Origin: JALZBN01 sp035525375
GTDB lineage: Bacteria > Actinomycetota > Acidimicrobiia > Acidimicrobiales > AC-14
DNA: 49,554 nucleotides
Direction of reading: 5' to 3'
NCBI GenBank assembly: GCA_035525375.1
Contig: DATLEI010000068.1
Location: 1-49,554 of the forward strand
A program made the position numbers and the translations under genes. The notes under the pieces were generated by a model. It was given only the letters and a program-made list of their open reading frames with translations. It had not been told where the DNA came from and searched no databases. Of this stretch, positions 16,846 through 25,587 are shown one piece after another; positions within the stretch are counted from its first letter, which is position 1, and every line of letters starts with the position of its first letter.

Positions 16846-18785
16846 CTGCCGACCGACCTGATTCGCACGGGTTCGGCCTCGGCACTCAGTTCGGCCTCAC
16901 CACTCGACGTGCCCCGGCCCAGTGCAGCAAGCACCGACGCGGCCAGTCCTTCACCGTCGAGTCCGAGTTCGGCCAGGATGGAGGCCGGGCTGCCTTGGGC
17001 GAGGTACTGGTCAGGAATCCCGAGGACGACGACCGATGGGCCAGGCCCGTCATTCCGCTCGGCCGCCACCGCCGCCACCGCCGCCACCGCCGCCGCCCCG
17101 GCGCCACCGTCGCGCACGCCATCCTCCGCCGTTACGACGAGTGGATGGGCGGCCGCGTCGGCAACCATTGCCGGGTCGAGCGGCTTCACGACTCGGACGT
17201 CCCAAACCGTTGCATGAACACCATGACGGGCGAGCCGGATGGCCGCTTCCTCGGCGGCTTCGACGAGCTTGCCCACGGCGAGGATGCAGACGTCGGTGCC
17301 ACGGGTCACGAGCCGGGCCGACAGCCCGGAACCGACCTCCGAGGCCGGAACCTGGCGCGCCGGGCCCTTTGGGTACCGCAGGGCAACGGGGCCGTCGTCG
17401 CGCGCAAGCGCCTCGTCGAGCATCACGCTGACTTCCTGGGCCGACGACGGAGCGAAGACAGTCATCCCCGGCACCTTGGTGAGCAGTGCGAGATCGAGCA
17501 CCCCATTGTGCGACGGCCCCTCATCGCCTGTGATCCCAGCCCGATCGATCGCGAAAACGACAGGAACCTTGTGCAGGCCGACGTCGAGGTTCGCTTGGTC
17601 GAACGCCCGGGTCAGGAAGGTCGAGTACACCGCCACGACCGGGCGCAGGCCCCCCATTGCCATCCCGGCCGCCGCCGTCACCGCGTGCTGCTCGGCGATC
17701 CCGACATCGAAGAAGCGATCGGGATATCTGTCCTGGAATGGGATGAGCCCCGTCGGCCCTGGCATCGCCGCAGTGATGGCGACAACCCGCTCGTCGCGCT
17801 CGCCAGCTGCGACCATTGCTTCCGCGAACGCCTGGGTGTAGCCAGCCGGCGCCCACGGCGGCGGACCGGTCACCGGGTCGAAGACGGGCGTGTCATGGAG
17901 ACACTTCTCGTCATCGTCCTCCGCAGGCTTGTAGCCACGGCCCTTCTGGGTAAGCACATGGACGATGATGGGCCCTTCGTTCTCGGCCGCCTGACGCAAG
18001 ATGCGCTCCAAGCCGGGGACGTCGTGGCCGTGCACGGGGCCGATGTAGCGGACGCCGAGGGCCTCGAAGAAACCGTCGGGTTCAAGAACCTCTCGGAACG
18101 CGGCGCGCACACCCTCGACGCCGAGCTCGAGGTGCTCACCGATCTTCGGCACCCCTCGCAGAACTCGCTGGAGCCGGTCACGGTTCTTCACATAGGACGG
18201 GCTCAGACGCAATCGGGTGAGCCCCGCGGCCAGTCTCGACACGGTTGGCGCATAGGAGCGGCCATTGTCGTTGAAGACGATGATCACCCGCTGGCCGCTG
18301 TGGCCGAGGTTGTTGAGAGCCTCGTAGGCCATCCCCCCGGTCATCGATCCGTCGCCGATCACGGCCACCACCCGACGATCGTCTTGGCCGCGTAGGGAGT
18401 TGGCGGTCGCCAGGCCGTGGGCCCAGCTGAGGATCGTCGATGCGTGGCTGTTCTCGACCCAGTCGTGCTCGGACTCGTCGCGCGAGGGGTAGCCCGAAAG
18501 CCCGCCCGTCTGGCGCAAGGTGCCGAACCGGTCACGCCGGCCGGTGACGATCTTGTGGGCATATGCCTGGTGGCCGGTGTCCCACAGCAGCATGTCGCGG
18601 GGGGAATCGAAGACCCGGTGGAGGGCGAGGGTCAATTCAACGACGCCAAGGTTCGAACCCAGGTGGCCGCCGGTGACGGACACCGACTGGACGATGAAGT
18701 TGCGGATCTCCTCGGCGAGGAGAACCAGCTCATCCTCGGTCAGGTTGCGGAGGTCAGCCGGGCTTTCAATTGTGTCGAGCAGCAT
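16842..18785 (-). CDS. dxs: 1-deoxy-D-xylulose-5-phosphate synthase
   Basis: A 647-residue thiamine diphosphate enzyme that condenses pyruvate with glyceraldehyde 3-phosphate, the first step of the MEP route to IPP and DMAPP. Visible landmarks are the N-terminal GGHLGSNLGVVELT, the catalytic-region HQAYAHKIVTGR, the TPP/metal motif GDGSMTGGMAYEALNN, the pyrimidine-domain DRAGITGDEGPSHNGVLDLA and the C-terminal TAEDGVRDGG. A run of AAVAAVAAVAA after this last motif is an expansion absent from most relatives. It stands at the edge of the carotenoid genes and should supply their precursors. The start ATG 18785 has no clear ribosome site. Confidence 0.97.
   Translation of the reverse strand: MLLDTIESPADLRNLTEDELVLLAEEIRNFIVQSVSVTGGHLGSNLGVVELTLALHRVFDSPRDMLLWDTGHQAYAHKIVTGRRDRFGTLRQTGGLSGYPSRDESEHDWVENSHASTILSWAHGLATANSLRGQDDRRVVAVIGDGSMTGGMAYEALNNLGHSGQRVIIVFNDNGRSYAPTVSRLAAGLTRLRLSPSYVKNRDRLQRVLRGVPKIGEHLELGVEGVRAAFREVLEPDGFFEALGVRYIGPVHGHDVPGLERILRQAAENEGPIIVHVLTQKGRGYKPAEDDDEKCLHDTPVFDPVTGPPPWAPAGYTQAFAEAMVAAGERDERVVAITAAMPGPTGLIPFQDRYPDRFFDVGIAEQHAVTAAAGMAMGGLRPVVAVYSTFLTRAFDQANLDVGLHKVPVVFAIDRAGITGDEGPSHNGVLDLALLTKVPGMTVFAPSSAQEVSVMLDEALARDDGPVALRYPKGPARQVPASEVGSGLSARLVTRGTDVCILAVGKLVEAAEEAAIRLARHGVHATVWDVRVVKPLDPAMVADAAAHPLVVTAEDGVRDGGAGAAAVAAVAAVAAERNDGPGPSVVVLGIPDQYLAQGSPASILAELGLDGEGLAASVLAALGRGTSSGEAELSAEAEPVRIRSVGS
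17062..17088 (-). repeat. three 9-bp repeats inside dxs
   Basis: GCCGCCACC is repeated three times (plus-strand reading) and followed by a run of GCC. It encodes AAVAAVAAVAA in the C-terminal domain of Dxs. This is slippage-prone and likely variable between strains. Confidence 0.85.
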
Positions 18786-18916
18786 TCGCGGCGAGCCGTT
18801 CTTCCGGGCAAGAATCGTCGGTAAATCCCTAGCTGCACGCTACCCCGGGGGGCGCGCTTGGACACAGTCAGGCCGGGGGTCCGGGGGCCGTGACGCCAGA
18901 GTACGGTTGCCGCTCG

Positions 18917-19246
18917 GTGGACGCCGACGAGTTCCAATACCTCGGCCTGATGGCGGCCTGCCTCCTGCTGACCCTTCCGTTGGAGTTCCTGTTCAGGGCC
19001 CGGGTTTGGCGCCGGCCCCGCAGGCTGCTCGCGGCCATGTGGCTGCCGGTACTCATCTTCGCGGTGTGGGACATCATCGCCATCGCTCGCGACCACTGGA
19101 CCTATAACCCCGCATACGTGACCGGCGCGCAGCTGCCAGGGGACTTGCCGATCGAGGAGCTCGTGTTCTTCATCGTGATTCCGATCTGCTCGCTGCTCAC
19201 GTACGAGGCCGTGAAGGGGATAATTCGCCCGGGCAGGAAGCAATGA
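18917..19246 (+). CDS. crtYc: lycopene cyclase domain protein, subunit c
   Basis: A 109-residue membrane protein with three spans. It begins VDADEFQYLGLMAACLLL when read from GTG 18917. A longer reading from GTG 18890 adds nine residues not expected in the family. TACGGT at 18902-18907 is a possible -10 element supporting 18917. The motif LPGDLPIEELVFFIVIPICS with the E-E pair is the signature of the CrtYc/CrtYd-type heterodimeric lycopene cyclases of actinobacteria, which form beta- or epsilon-rings on the carotenoid chain. Its stop overlaps the start of crtYd by ATGA, so the two subunits are coupled. Confidence 0.87.
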   Translation: MDADEFQYLGLMAACLLLTLPLEFLFRARVWRRPRRLLAAMWLPVLIFAVWDIIAIARDHWTYNPAYVTGAQLPGDLPIEELVFFIVIPICSLLTYEAVKGIIRPGRKQ

Positions 19247-19611
19247 CCGAGTACACGATCGCGTCAGTGGTAGCGGTGGGGATCGTCGTCGCGGTGGAGT
19301 TGCTGTGGCTGCGCACCGGGACCTTCGCCACGGCAACGTTTTGGATCGCCTACGGCATCATCGTGTTCTTCCAGTGCCTCGTCGACGGCTGGCTCACCAA
19401 GCTGTCGGCGCCGATCGTGATCTACAACCCCGACGAGCTCAGCGAGTGGCGCTTCCCCTTCGACATACCTGTCGAGGATTTCCTCTTCGGGTTCGCACTC
19501 ATCGCCCTCACCATCATGTTGTGGGAGAGGGCGGGCTCGCGCCGCGATCGCGACGGTGAAGCCGCACCAACGAGTGGACCAGCAGAAGCACGGCCGAGCC
19601 CCCCACAATGA
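19243..19611 (+). CDS. crtYd: lycopene cyclase domain protein, subunit d
   Basis: A 122-residue membrane protein, partner of the preceding gene. Three spans are visible; FPFDIPVEDFLFGFALIAL carries the PVED motif equivalent to PIEE in subunit c. The C-terminal 25 residues are charged and Pro-rich and may be disordered. The last 98 bp overlap the convergent CDP-alcohol phosphotransferase gene on the other strand. The start overlaps crtYc by four bases (ATGA). Confidence 0.88.
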   Translation: MTEYTIASVVAVGIVVAVELLWLRTGTFATATFWIAYGIIVFFQCLVDGWLTKLSAPIVIYNPDELSEWRFPFDIPVEDFLFGFALIALTIMLWERAGSRRDRDGEAAPTSGPAEARPSPPQ

Positions 19612-20230
19612 CGACGTGGCCCCAGAGGGCGGCCAGGGCCAGGGGCGGGATTCCCAGACCGAACGCAGTCAGGACGATGCGCGTAGGACGCTCCCCGGGT
19701 GTGATCAGCTGGTGGCCCGGGCTTTGCCGATCGACTACGGCTTGCCCAGTGGCATCGGCAAGCGAGGCCCGCGCCCGGATGTACTCCATCCACCAACACG
19801 CGGCCACCGCCCCGACCGCAACCCAGGCGCCGCTGCCGGCGACGATCGCCAGCGCCACCGGGAAGGCGGCGTCAGCCAGGCGGTCGAGCGCTGAATCGAG
19901 AAGGAAACCGACTTTGGTGGCGCGCCCGGCCTGCACGGCGACTGCGCCGTCGAGGGAGTCGAGCATGCCGGAGATCACGACCGCCAGGCAGGCGGCCGCC
20001 GGTCCGGGCCAGCCGTCGATCATCGCCAGCGGCACCGCTGCGATCCCAGTCAGGCAAGCGACGACGGTGACCGTGTTGGGTGAGATGCCGGCGCGCGCCA
20101 GGGGGCGGGCGACGGCGGCAGACGCCCGCAACCAGCCGGCGACGAACCCGGTGGGAGTGTCAGTCCGGTGGAGTTGCGCCCACTCACTGACGTGCTCCTC
20201 GCCGCTGCGCTCTCCACGTTCGTGGTTCAT
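19514..20230 (-). CDS. CDP-alcohol phosphatidyltransferase family protein
   Basis: A 238-residue membrane enzyme with about six spans. The frame stays open far upstream, antisense to the glycosyltransferase. ATG 20230 (MNHERGERSGEEHVSEW) is used because the family homology begins soon after and GCGGGGG precedes it. The active-site motif is DSLDGAVAVQAGRATKVGFL-LDSALDR. All four Asp of D-x2-DG...D-x3-D are present, but the usual Ala-Arg reads Ala-Val with the Arg shifted to GRATK, a variant found in some actinobacterial members. The family transfers a phospho-alcohol from a CDP-alcohol to a lipid or polyol acceptor. Its place among carotenoid genes suggests a membrane-lipid role, but the substrates are unknown. 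Confidence 0.82.
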   Translation of the reverse strand: MNHERGERSGEEHVSEWAQLHRTDTPTGFVAGWLRASAAVARPLARAGISPNTVTVVACLTGIAAVPLAMIDGWPGPAAACLAVVISGMLDSLDGAVAVQAGRATKVGFLLDSALDRLADAAFPVALAIVAGSGAWVAVGAVAACWWMEYIRARASLADATGQAVVDRQSPGHQLITPGERPTRIVLTAFGLGIPPLALAALWGHVVIVGGSAVLLLVHSLVRLHRRDRGASPPSPTT

Positions 20231-20281
20231 CCCCCGCGATCTTGCCCCGCCAATCGTTCTCGACATTGAAACGGCGCGTTC

Positions 20282-21289
20282 TTGACGCCTTTCAGTGCCG
20301 GAAAGGTGTCGGTTCGGAAGATATCGGTGGGGACACTGGCCAGCGGGGTCGGGGTGGCCCGGATGGCCGTCGCAGCCGCTCACTTCTTGAAGCCCGACCC
20401 GGGCGCGCCGGCGATCGATGTGCGGGTGGTGATCCCGGCGCGCGATGAGTGCGAGACCATCGAGGCGTGTGTCGCGTCGGTCCTGAGCCAAACGTCGGAG
20501 GTCGTCGTGGTCGACGACGATTCCTCGGACTCGACGGGTGACCTCGCGGCGCGCGCCGGCGCGCAGGTCACCCGGCTCGAAGGCGACCCGCCGGTGGACT
20601 GGCTGGGCAAGCCTCGGGCCTGCGCGGCAGGGGCCGAGGGGGCGACGACCGAGTGGCTGGCGTTCGTTGATGCCGACGTCGTCCTCCACCCACTGGCGCT
20701 GGCAACGATGGCGGCTGCGACTGGCCGAACTTCGATCTCGATCGCCGGCGGACTGGAGTGCCGCACGTTCTGGGAGCGGCTGCTGCTCCCCGAACTCGGG
20801 CTGGCGCTCGTGCAGGGCGGGATGCCACAGGACTTCGCCAGCGGACAGTGCTTCTTGGTGCGCCGCGACCACTACGACGCCATCGGGGGCCACGGCCATC
20901 CGGCGGTACGGCGCTCGGTGATCGACGACAGGGACCTGGCCCGGGCCCTCGGCGACCACGACGCCCGGCTGGCGCCGGACCTCATGCGCGCCCGCATGTA
21001 CAGAGACTTCGCCGCCCTCCGTGCCGGCCTCACCAAGAACCAGGCCGCGCTGTACGACCGTCCCCTCCCCCACCTCGCCAATCTCCTCCTCCCGGTGGCG
21101 GCGCGCCGGCCATGGGCCGCCATGGCGGTCAGCGCCGGGGGGCGTGCCGTCTCGGGCCAGAACCCCGCCTTTGGGCTGCTGGCACCGGCGGCGCGCGCCG
21201 TCCTCGCCGCGCTCTACCTAGAGAGCCTCTGGCGCGCCCACGCCGGTAAACCCGTCGACTGGAAAAGCCGACCCGTGCGCGCCGATTAG
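20282..21289 (+). CDS. GT2 glycosyltransferase, CrtQ-like
   Basis: Up to 335 residues; TTG 20282 is the longest reading, but GTG 20327 has GGAAG six bases upstream and is equally likely. The GT-A fold is clear: VRVVIPARDECETIEACVAS, the nucleotide-sugar DDDSSDSTG, and the metal motif FVDADV. Membrane-associated segments lie in the last third (NLLLPVAARRPWAAMAV). The terminal W-K-S-R-P-V resembles the W-K/G-R end of staphyloxanthin-pathway glycosyltransferases (CrtQ). In this cluster it probably adds a sugar to a carotenoid. That role is inferred from neighbours. Confidence 0.8.
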   Translation: MTPFSAGKVSVRKISVGTLASGVGVARMAVAAAHFLKPDPGAPAIDVRVVIPARDECETIEACVASVLSQTSEVVVVDDDSSDSTGDLAARAGAQVTRLEGDPPVDWLGKPRACAAGAEGATTEWLAFVDADVVLHPLALATMAAATGRTSISIAGGLECRTFWERLLLPELGLALVQGGMPQDFASGQCFLVRRDHYDAIGGHGHPAVRRSVIDDRDLARALGDHDARLAPDLMRARMYRDFAALRAGLTKNQAALYDRPLPHLANLLLPVAARRPWAAMAVSAGGRAVSGQNPAFGLLAPAARAVLAALYLESLWRAHAGKPVDWKSRPVRAD

Positions 21290-22044
21290 CGCGCCGGCGC
21301 TGTCGACTCCAACGTGTAGGTCGACACGTCGATGTACGTCACGTCGCCCACGAATCCCGATCCCACCTTTAGGCCGATGTTGCGTTCCTCCCGCAGAACA
21401 AGCCCGGTGGCAGGGTCGAACCAGTCGTCGACAACGGCCGAGCCGACGGTCGCGCCGCTGAACTTCGTCACCCACCTCGTGTGGCGCGACGGCATCGTCC
21501 GGCCCCCGACGACCACCTCCTCGTCGGCGAGATAGGTCGTGGTCTGCTCGGCGCGTGTGTCCTCGTCGCTGCACTCCCACGCCGATACCTCCCCGGCGCG
21601 CATAGCGCGGCCGTCGAACGAGCCGCTTTCGCACCGGAAGTCCTGAGTGCCATGGGTCCACCAGTAAGCGATGTCGGTGCCATAGCCCACCAAACTGTCG
21701 CCGCACCTGTCGTAGTACTCGACGTGCTGCACGAGGAAGCGCTGCTCCTCCCGGACACCGCAGCCATGACGAGTCACGATGCGAACGGTCGTGGCTGAGT
21801 ACGAGCGCTTGTAGTCCAGGAACGAGATTCGCTCCCCGCCCGTCGTGCGGTACCGGTAGACCCCCGGCGCTGGCAGTCCCGGAATGGCTTCTGCCGCGCC
21901 GGCGCCTGCGGCCCGGAATCGCACCACCGCCTCCGAAGGCGAGACATCGCTCACCCAGTAACGACCGCCGAGGAGAAACGCCGGAAGTGCGACAGCGACT
22001 AGGCCACCGAGAGCCCAGAGCCGGTGACGCGCCTCGCCCGTCAC
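21286..22044 (-). CDS. exported hypothetical protein of the carotenoid operon
   Basis: A 252-residue protein with an N-terminal membrane anchor (residues 9-28) and a strand-rich extracellular domain. It contains GVYRYRTTGGERISFLDY and, near the end, EVVVGGRTMPSRHTRWV and DDWFDPATGLVLREE. These correspond in order and spacing to GTYRYDTSGV, TVTVGGQSVDTLVVRTRI and GWFAPSARIWAKEH of the lipoprotein at 15970-16845, so both may share a fold. Four cysteines (HGCGV, YDRCGD, FRCESG, WECSDE) suggest two disulfides. Its start overlaps the crtB stop (ATGA), placing it last in the crtE-crtI-crtB operon. Function is unknown. Confidence 0.72.
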   Translation of the reverse strand: MTGEARHRLWALGGLVAVALPAFLLGGRYWVSDVSPSEAVVRFRAAGAGAAEAIPGLPAPGVYRYRTTGGERISFLDYKRSYSATTVRIVTRHGCGVREEQRFLVQHVEYYDRCGDSLVGYGTDIAYWWTHGTQDFRCESGSFDGRAMRAGEVSAWECSDEDTRAEQTTTYLADEEVVVGGRTMPSRHTRWVTKFSGATVGSAVVDDWFDPATGLVLREERNIGLKVGSGFVGDVTYIDVSTYTLESTAPAR

Positions 22045-22952
22045 CTATGCCGGCGAAGGCGTTTCCGGCTGCCTGCCGTCCCGGCCGCCCCGGTCGCGCC
22101 GGCTGACCCAGACGTCCCCACCAACCGCGCCGCCACCGCCAACTTTTTCCACGTCGGCACCCGCACCCGGCGCGTGAACACGTCGTAGCCGGCAACCTCG
22201 ATCTGGTCGAGGATGCCCGAGTACAGCACCCGCGCGCCGCGGATACACCGTCCCGACACCGGCGGCAGCATCGGGATGCCTTTGTCGGCCGACTCGTAGT
22301 AGCGCCGGGTGCGGGCGATCTCGAAGGCCATGAGATCGCACCACTCGGGTGTGGCTCGCCGCAGCCAGGGGTCGGCGTCGAACTTCCGCAAGTCTTCTTG
22401 GGGGATGTAGACGCGGCCGCGATCGAGGTCTTCCCCAACGTCGCGGAGGAAGTTCGACAGCTGGAAGGCAATGCCAAGATCCTGCGCGTACTGGAACGCC
22501 TCGGTGCTTGTGGGCTCGAGGATGGGCAACATCATCTCCCCGATCACCGCGGCAGAACCGTCCATATACACGAGGAGATCGTCGAAGGTCTCGTACATCT
22601 CGACACTGAAGTCCATGGCCATGGAGTTCAGGAATCGGCGGAAGTATTCGGCGTCGATGTCGAATGCCCGCACCGTATGCACGACCGCCTTCAGCACCGG
22701 ATCGTTGGACTGACCCGAGGCGAGGTCGGCGAAGAACCGCCGGCCGAAGTCATCGAGCGTGGCGCGCCGGTCGTCCGGCGTCGGTTCGCCGACGAGGTCG
22801 ACAATGTCATCGGCGTAACGGCAGAAGCCGTAGAGCGCGTGCACATGGTGGCGCTTCACCGCGGGCAGCAATTGCGTCGACCAGTAGTAGGTCGTGCCGT
22901 AGCGACGATTCAGTTGGCGACAACGAGCGTAGGACTCCTCGAGGGTGACCAC
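22041..22952 (-). CDS. crtB: phytoene synthase
   Basis: A 303-residue squalene/phytoene synthase. It joins two GGPP molecules head to head to give phytoene, the first C40 carotenoid. First Asp-rich motif: GFCRYADDIVDLVG. Second: NFLRDVGEDLDRGRVYIP, including the D-x3-D and R-G-R-x-Y-x-P signature. The N-terminal SYARCRQLNRRYGTTYYW is typical. Gly/Ala-rich repeats at the C-terminus (GTSGSAGATGAAGTAG) are unusual low complexity. It follows crtI by 9 bp and overlaps the exported protein by 4 bp. Confidence 0.95.
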   Translation of the reverse strand: MVTLEESYARCRQLNRRYGTTYYWSTQLLPAVKRHHVHALYGFCRYADDIVDLVGEPTPDDRRATLDDFGRRFFADLASGQSNDPVLKAVVHTVRAFDIDAEYFRRFLNSMAMDFSVEMYETFDDLLVYMDGSAAVIGEMMLPILEPTSTEAFQYAQDLGIAFQLSNFLRDVGEDLDRGRVYIPQEDLRKFDADPWLRRATPEWCDLMAFEIARTRRYYESADKGIPMLPPVSGRCIRGARVLYSGILDQIEVAGYDVFTRRVRVPTWKKLAVAARLVGTSGSAGATGAAGTAGSRKRLRRHR

Positions 22953-22961
22953 GCCGAGACC

Positions 22962-24440
22962 TCAGCCGCCCGCCCGCGCCAGCTCGTCGACCCGGTCGGC
23001 CGCCAGGCGGCCCGAGAGCAACACCATGGGGACCCCCACCCCCGGAACCGTTCCCGATCCCACGAAGACGACGCCCGGCACCCGCTTGTCGACGTTGTTC
23101 GGGCGGAAGGGTCCGGTCTGGAAGAAGTTGTGGGCCAGCGCGAACGGGGTGCCTCGCGACATCCCCTGGCGCTGCCAGTCAGCGGGGTCGATGAAGCGCT
23201 CGACCTCGACGTCGCCGGTGGGATAACCAAGGGCGGCGACCCGACCGAGCAACGACTCGCGCAACGGCTCGCGCGCCGTCGCCCAATTGACATTCCCGTC
23301 GAGATTGGGCGTCGGCTCGAGCACGTACAGCGCTATGCCGCCCTCGGGAGCGAGTGATGGATCGGAGACGCTCGGGCTGGTGACGAGGATTGAGGGGTCG
23401 GGCATCAGCTCGCCCTTGTCGAGGAGTGAATCGAAAGCCGTCGCCCAGGCCTTGCCGAAGTGGATGTTGTGGTGCGTCGCACCTGCGGGCAGCGTGCCCC
23501 GCACACCGGCGAACCAGACCGCGCACGACGGTGAGTAGTTGCCCCGGCGCGCCACCCGGGGGGCGCTCACGCCGGGGAGAAGTTCGTCATACGCAACGGG
23601 CAGGTCGGGGTTGAGCACGACCGCGTCGGCCGGGATCAGGTCGCCGCCGGCAACCACCACGCCGAGCACCTCACCCGAGGTCCCCCGCACCACTCGTTCG
23701 ACGGTGACGCCGTACTGAAAAGTGGCACCAGCCTTTTCGGCCGCGGCCGCGAGCCCGCGCGGGACAGCATGCATTCCGCCCTCGGGGAAGTAGACGCCCT
23801 CGACGGTGTCCATGTAGGTGATCACGCAGTAGAGGGCCAGGGCCTCGAAGGGTGAGAGCCCGGCGTACATCGACTGGAACGAGAACAGTCGCTGCAACCG
23901 CTCGTCGGAGAAGTAGGCGTTGACGACCTTGGCCAGCTTTCGCAAACCGCCCATGCGCACGAGGGTCACCAGAGGCATCACCGGTCGGGCGAGGTCGAAC
24001 AGCGAGTCGAAGTTCCGGTCGATGAAGTTAGGGAGCTCCAGCCGATAGAGGTCGGTGAGCCAATCACAGAAGCGGCCGAATGCCTGCGCCTGATCTCCCC
24101 CGCAGACCGAGGCGATCTCCTCCGTCATTGCCTCGCGCCCGTGGAACACACGAATCTCGCTGCCGTCAGCGAAACAGGCCCGGTACATGGGGTCGACGGG
24201 GTGCAGGGTGAGGTACGAGTCCATGTCCACGCCGGCTCCGGCAAAGGTGTCGGCCAAAATCTTGGTCATCGTCAGGACGCTGGGGCCGGTGTCGAGCCGG
24301 TAACCACTCTCGCTCAGAATCCCTGCCCGCCCCCCGGGGACGGAGCCTCGTTCGAGCACAGTCACGTCGTGTCCGCGACCGGCGAGGTGACATGCCGCCG
24401 ACAGCCCGCCCAGACCGGCTCCGACGACAGTGACTCTCAT
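22962..24440 (-). CDS. crtI: phytoene desaturase
   Basis: A 492-residue FAD enzyme. The dinucleotide motif VVGAGLGGLSAACHLAGRG is at the N-terminus with VLERGSVPGGRAG, the CrtI-type extension. The C-terminal signature VFVGSGTVPGVGVPMVLLSG closes the flavin site. It introduces up to four double bases into phytoene to give lycopene-type products. Start ATG 24440 overlaps the crtE stop by one base (TGATG), so the two are translationally coupled. The number of desaturations cannot be told from sequence. Confidence 0.95.
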   Translation of the reverse strand: MRVTVVGAGLGGLSAACHLAGRGHDVTVLERGSVPGGRAGILSESGYRLDTGPSVLTMTKILADTFAGAGVDMDSYLTLHPVDPMYRACFADGSEIRVFHGREAMTEEIASVCGGDQAQAFGRFCDWLTDLYRLELPNFIDRNFDSLFDLARPVMPLVTLVRMGGLRKLAKVVNAYFSDERLQRLFSFQSMYAGLSPFEALALYCVITYMDTVEGVYFPEGGMHAVPRGLAAAAEKAGATFQYGVTVERVVRGTSGEVLGVVVAGGDLIPADAVVLNPDLPVAYDELLPGVSAPRVARRGNYSPSCAVWFAGVRGTLPAGATHHNIHFGKAWATAFDSLLDKGELMPDPSILVTSPSVSDPSLAPEGGIALYVLEPTPNLDGNVNWATAREPLRESLLGRVAALGYPTGDVEVERFIDPADWQRQGMSRGTPFALAHNFFQTGPFRPNNVDKRVPGVVFVGSGTVPGVGVPMVLLSGRLAADRVDELARAGG

Positions 24441-25507
24441 CAGCGGTCGCGACCGGCGACGAACTCCGCCAGTTCGGCCAGCGCGGTGCGGGCCTCTGCG
24501 GTCAGCGGGATCCGGGCCAAGGCCGCCGAGGCCTGGTCGACGAGGTCGTCGATCGACCGCTCGACAGCGTCGACCGCGCCCGTCTCGACAAGTACCTCCT
24601 GAAGGAGACCGATCTCGTCGTCGTCAAGATCAGCGGCCCCGTAGCGCTCCAACGATTTGGTTGCGACAGGATCGGCGAGGTCGAGCGCAGTGGCGAAGAG
24701 CACCGTTGGCTTGCCTTCTCGCAGGTCCTCGCCGACCGGTTTGCCGGTTGCCGTCGGATCGCCGAACACGCCGAGCAGGTCGTCGCGCATCTGAAACGCC
24801 TCGCCCAGCGGAAGACCAAAGTCGGACAACGGCCCTTCGAACTCCGGGAGACGTCCGGCCAAGGCCGCGCCGAGATGCAACGGGCGCTCGACCGTGTACT
24901 TCCCGGACTTGTAGCGAGAGATGCGCATAGCCGCACCATGGGCCACGCTGCCCTTGGCGGTTCCCACCAGGTCGAGATACTGGCCGACATTCACTTCCAC
25001 TCGGAGGTCGTTGAACACACGAACCGCGTCGGGCGGGGCAGAGGCCAGGAGCTTGTCGGCGTAGACGAACGCCAGGTCGCCTACGAGGATGGCGACACCC
25101 TCTCCGAAACGACGGGCCTCGCCCCGCCACCCGCTCAGCGCATGGCGTTGCTCGAAGGTGACATGGATCGTGTCGGTGCCACGGCGGGTGGAGGAGGCGT
25201 CCATGATGTCGTCGTGGATGAGGGCAAAGGTGTGCAGCAACTCGACGGCCGCGCCACCGTCGATGACGACCGCATCACCAGGGTCTCCGCCGGCGCCGAC
25301 GTACGCCCAGTGGCAGAACGCCGGTCGTAGTCGTTTCCCTCCAGCGACAACCAGATCGCGAAGGGCGGTCAGTGGCTCTCGCAGTTCGCAATCGGCAGCA
25401 GCCCAACGCTCGACCTCTTCGTCGAGCAGTTCCAGCATTCTGGCGTCGACCTGTCGAGCGATCTCGGCCAAACCCGCCGGAGCCGCGGTTGCGGGAACGA
25501 CTCGCAC
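24440..25507 (-). CDS. crtE: geranylgeranyl diphosphate synthase
   Basis: A 355-residue trans-polyprenyl synthase starting at GTG 25507, with GGGAGA upstream. First Asp-rich motif: FALIHDDIMDASSTRRG, with the R-R pair. Second: QMRDDLLGVFGD. GKRLRPAFCHWA is the conserved substrate region I and GKPVGEDLREGKPT region V. Its position at the head of crtI-crtB points to GGPP as product, though similar enzymes make longer menaquinone chains. The 80-bp gap before the next minus-strand gene must hold the promoter of this operon. Confidence 0.93.
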   Translation of the reverse strand: MRVVPATAAPAGLAEIARQVDARMLELLDEEVERWAAADCELREPLTALRDLVVAGGKRLRPAFCHWAYVGAGGDPGDAVVIDGGAAVELLHTFALIHDDIMDASSTRRGTDTIHVTFEQRHALSGWRGEARRFGEGVAILVGDLAFVYADKLLASAPPDAVRVFNDLRVEVNVGQYLDLVGTAKGSVAHGAAMRISRYKSGKYTVERPLHLGAALAGRLPEFEGPLSDFGLPLGEAFQMRDDLLGVFGDPTATGKPVGEDLREGKPTVLFATALDLADPVATKSLERYGAADLDDDEIGLLQEVLVETGAVDAVERSIDDLVDQASAALARIPLTAEARTALAELAEFVAGRDR

Positions 25508-25587
25508 TACCTGGTCTCCCTTTTCCGTCCGTCGGTGTAGTTACGTTACCGGCGGCAGAGGAGGATCACGACGGAAGCGCGCCGCGA

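Noticed and set aside
16701..18395. A 564-codon open frame on the plus strand opposite dxs
   Set aside because: It is antisense to a well-conserved gene, Arg/His-rich and without family motifs; it is a by-product of high GC.
20231..21073. Upstream extension of the CDP-alcohol transferase frame
   Set aside because: It lies antisense to the GT2 gene, has no homology and precedes the good start at 20230.
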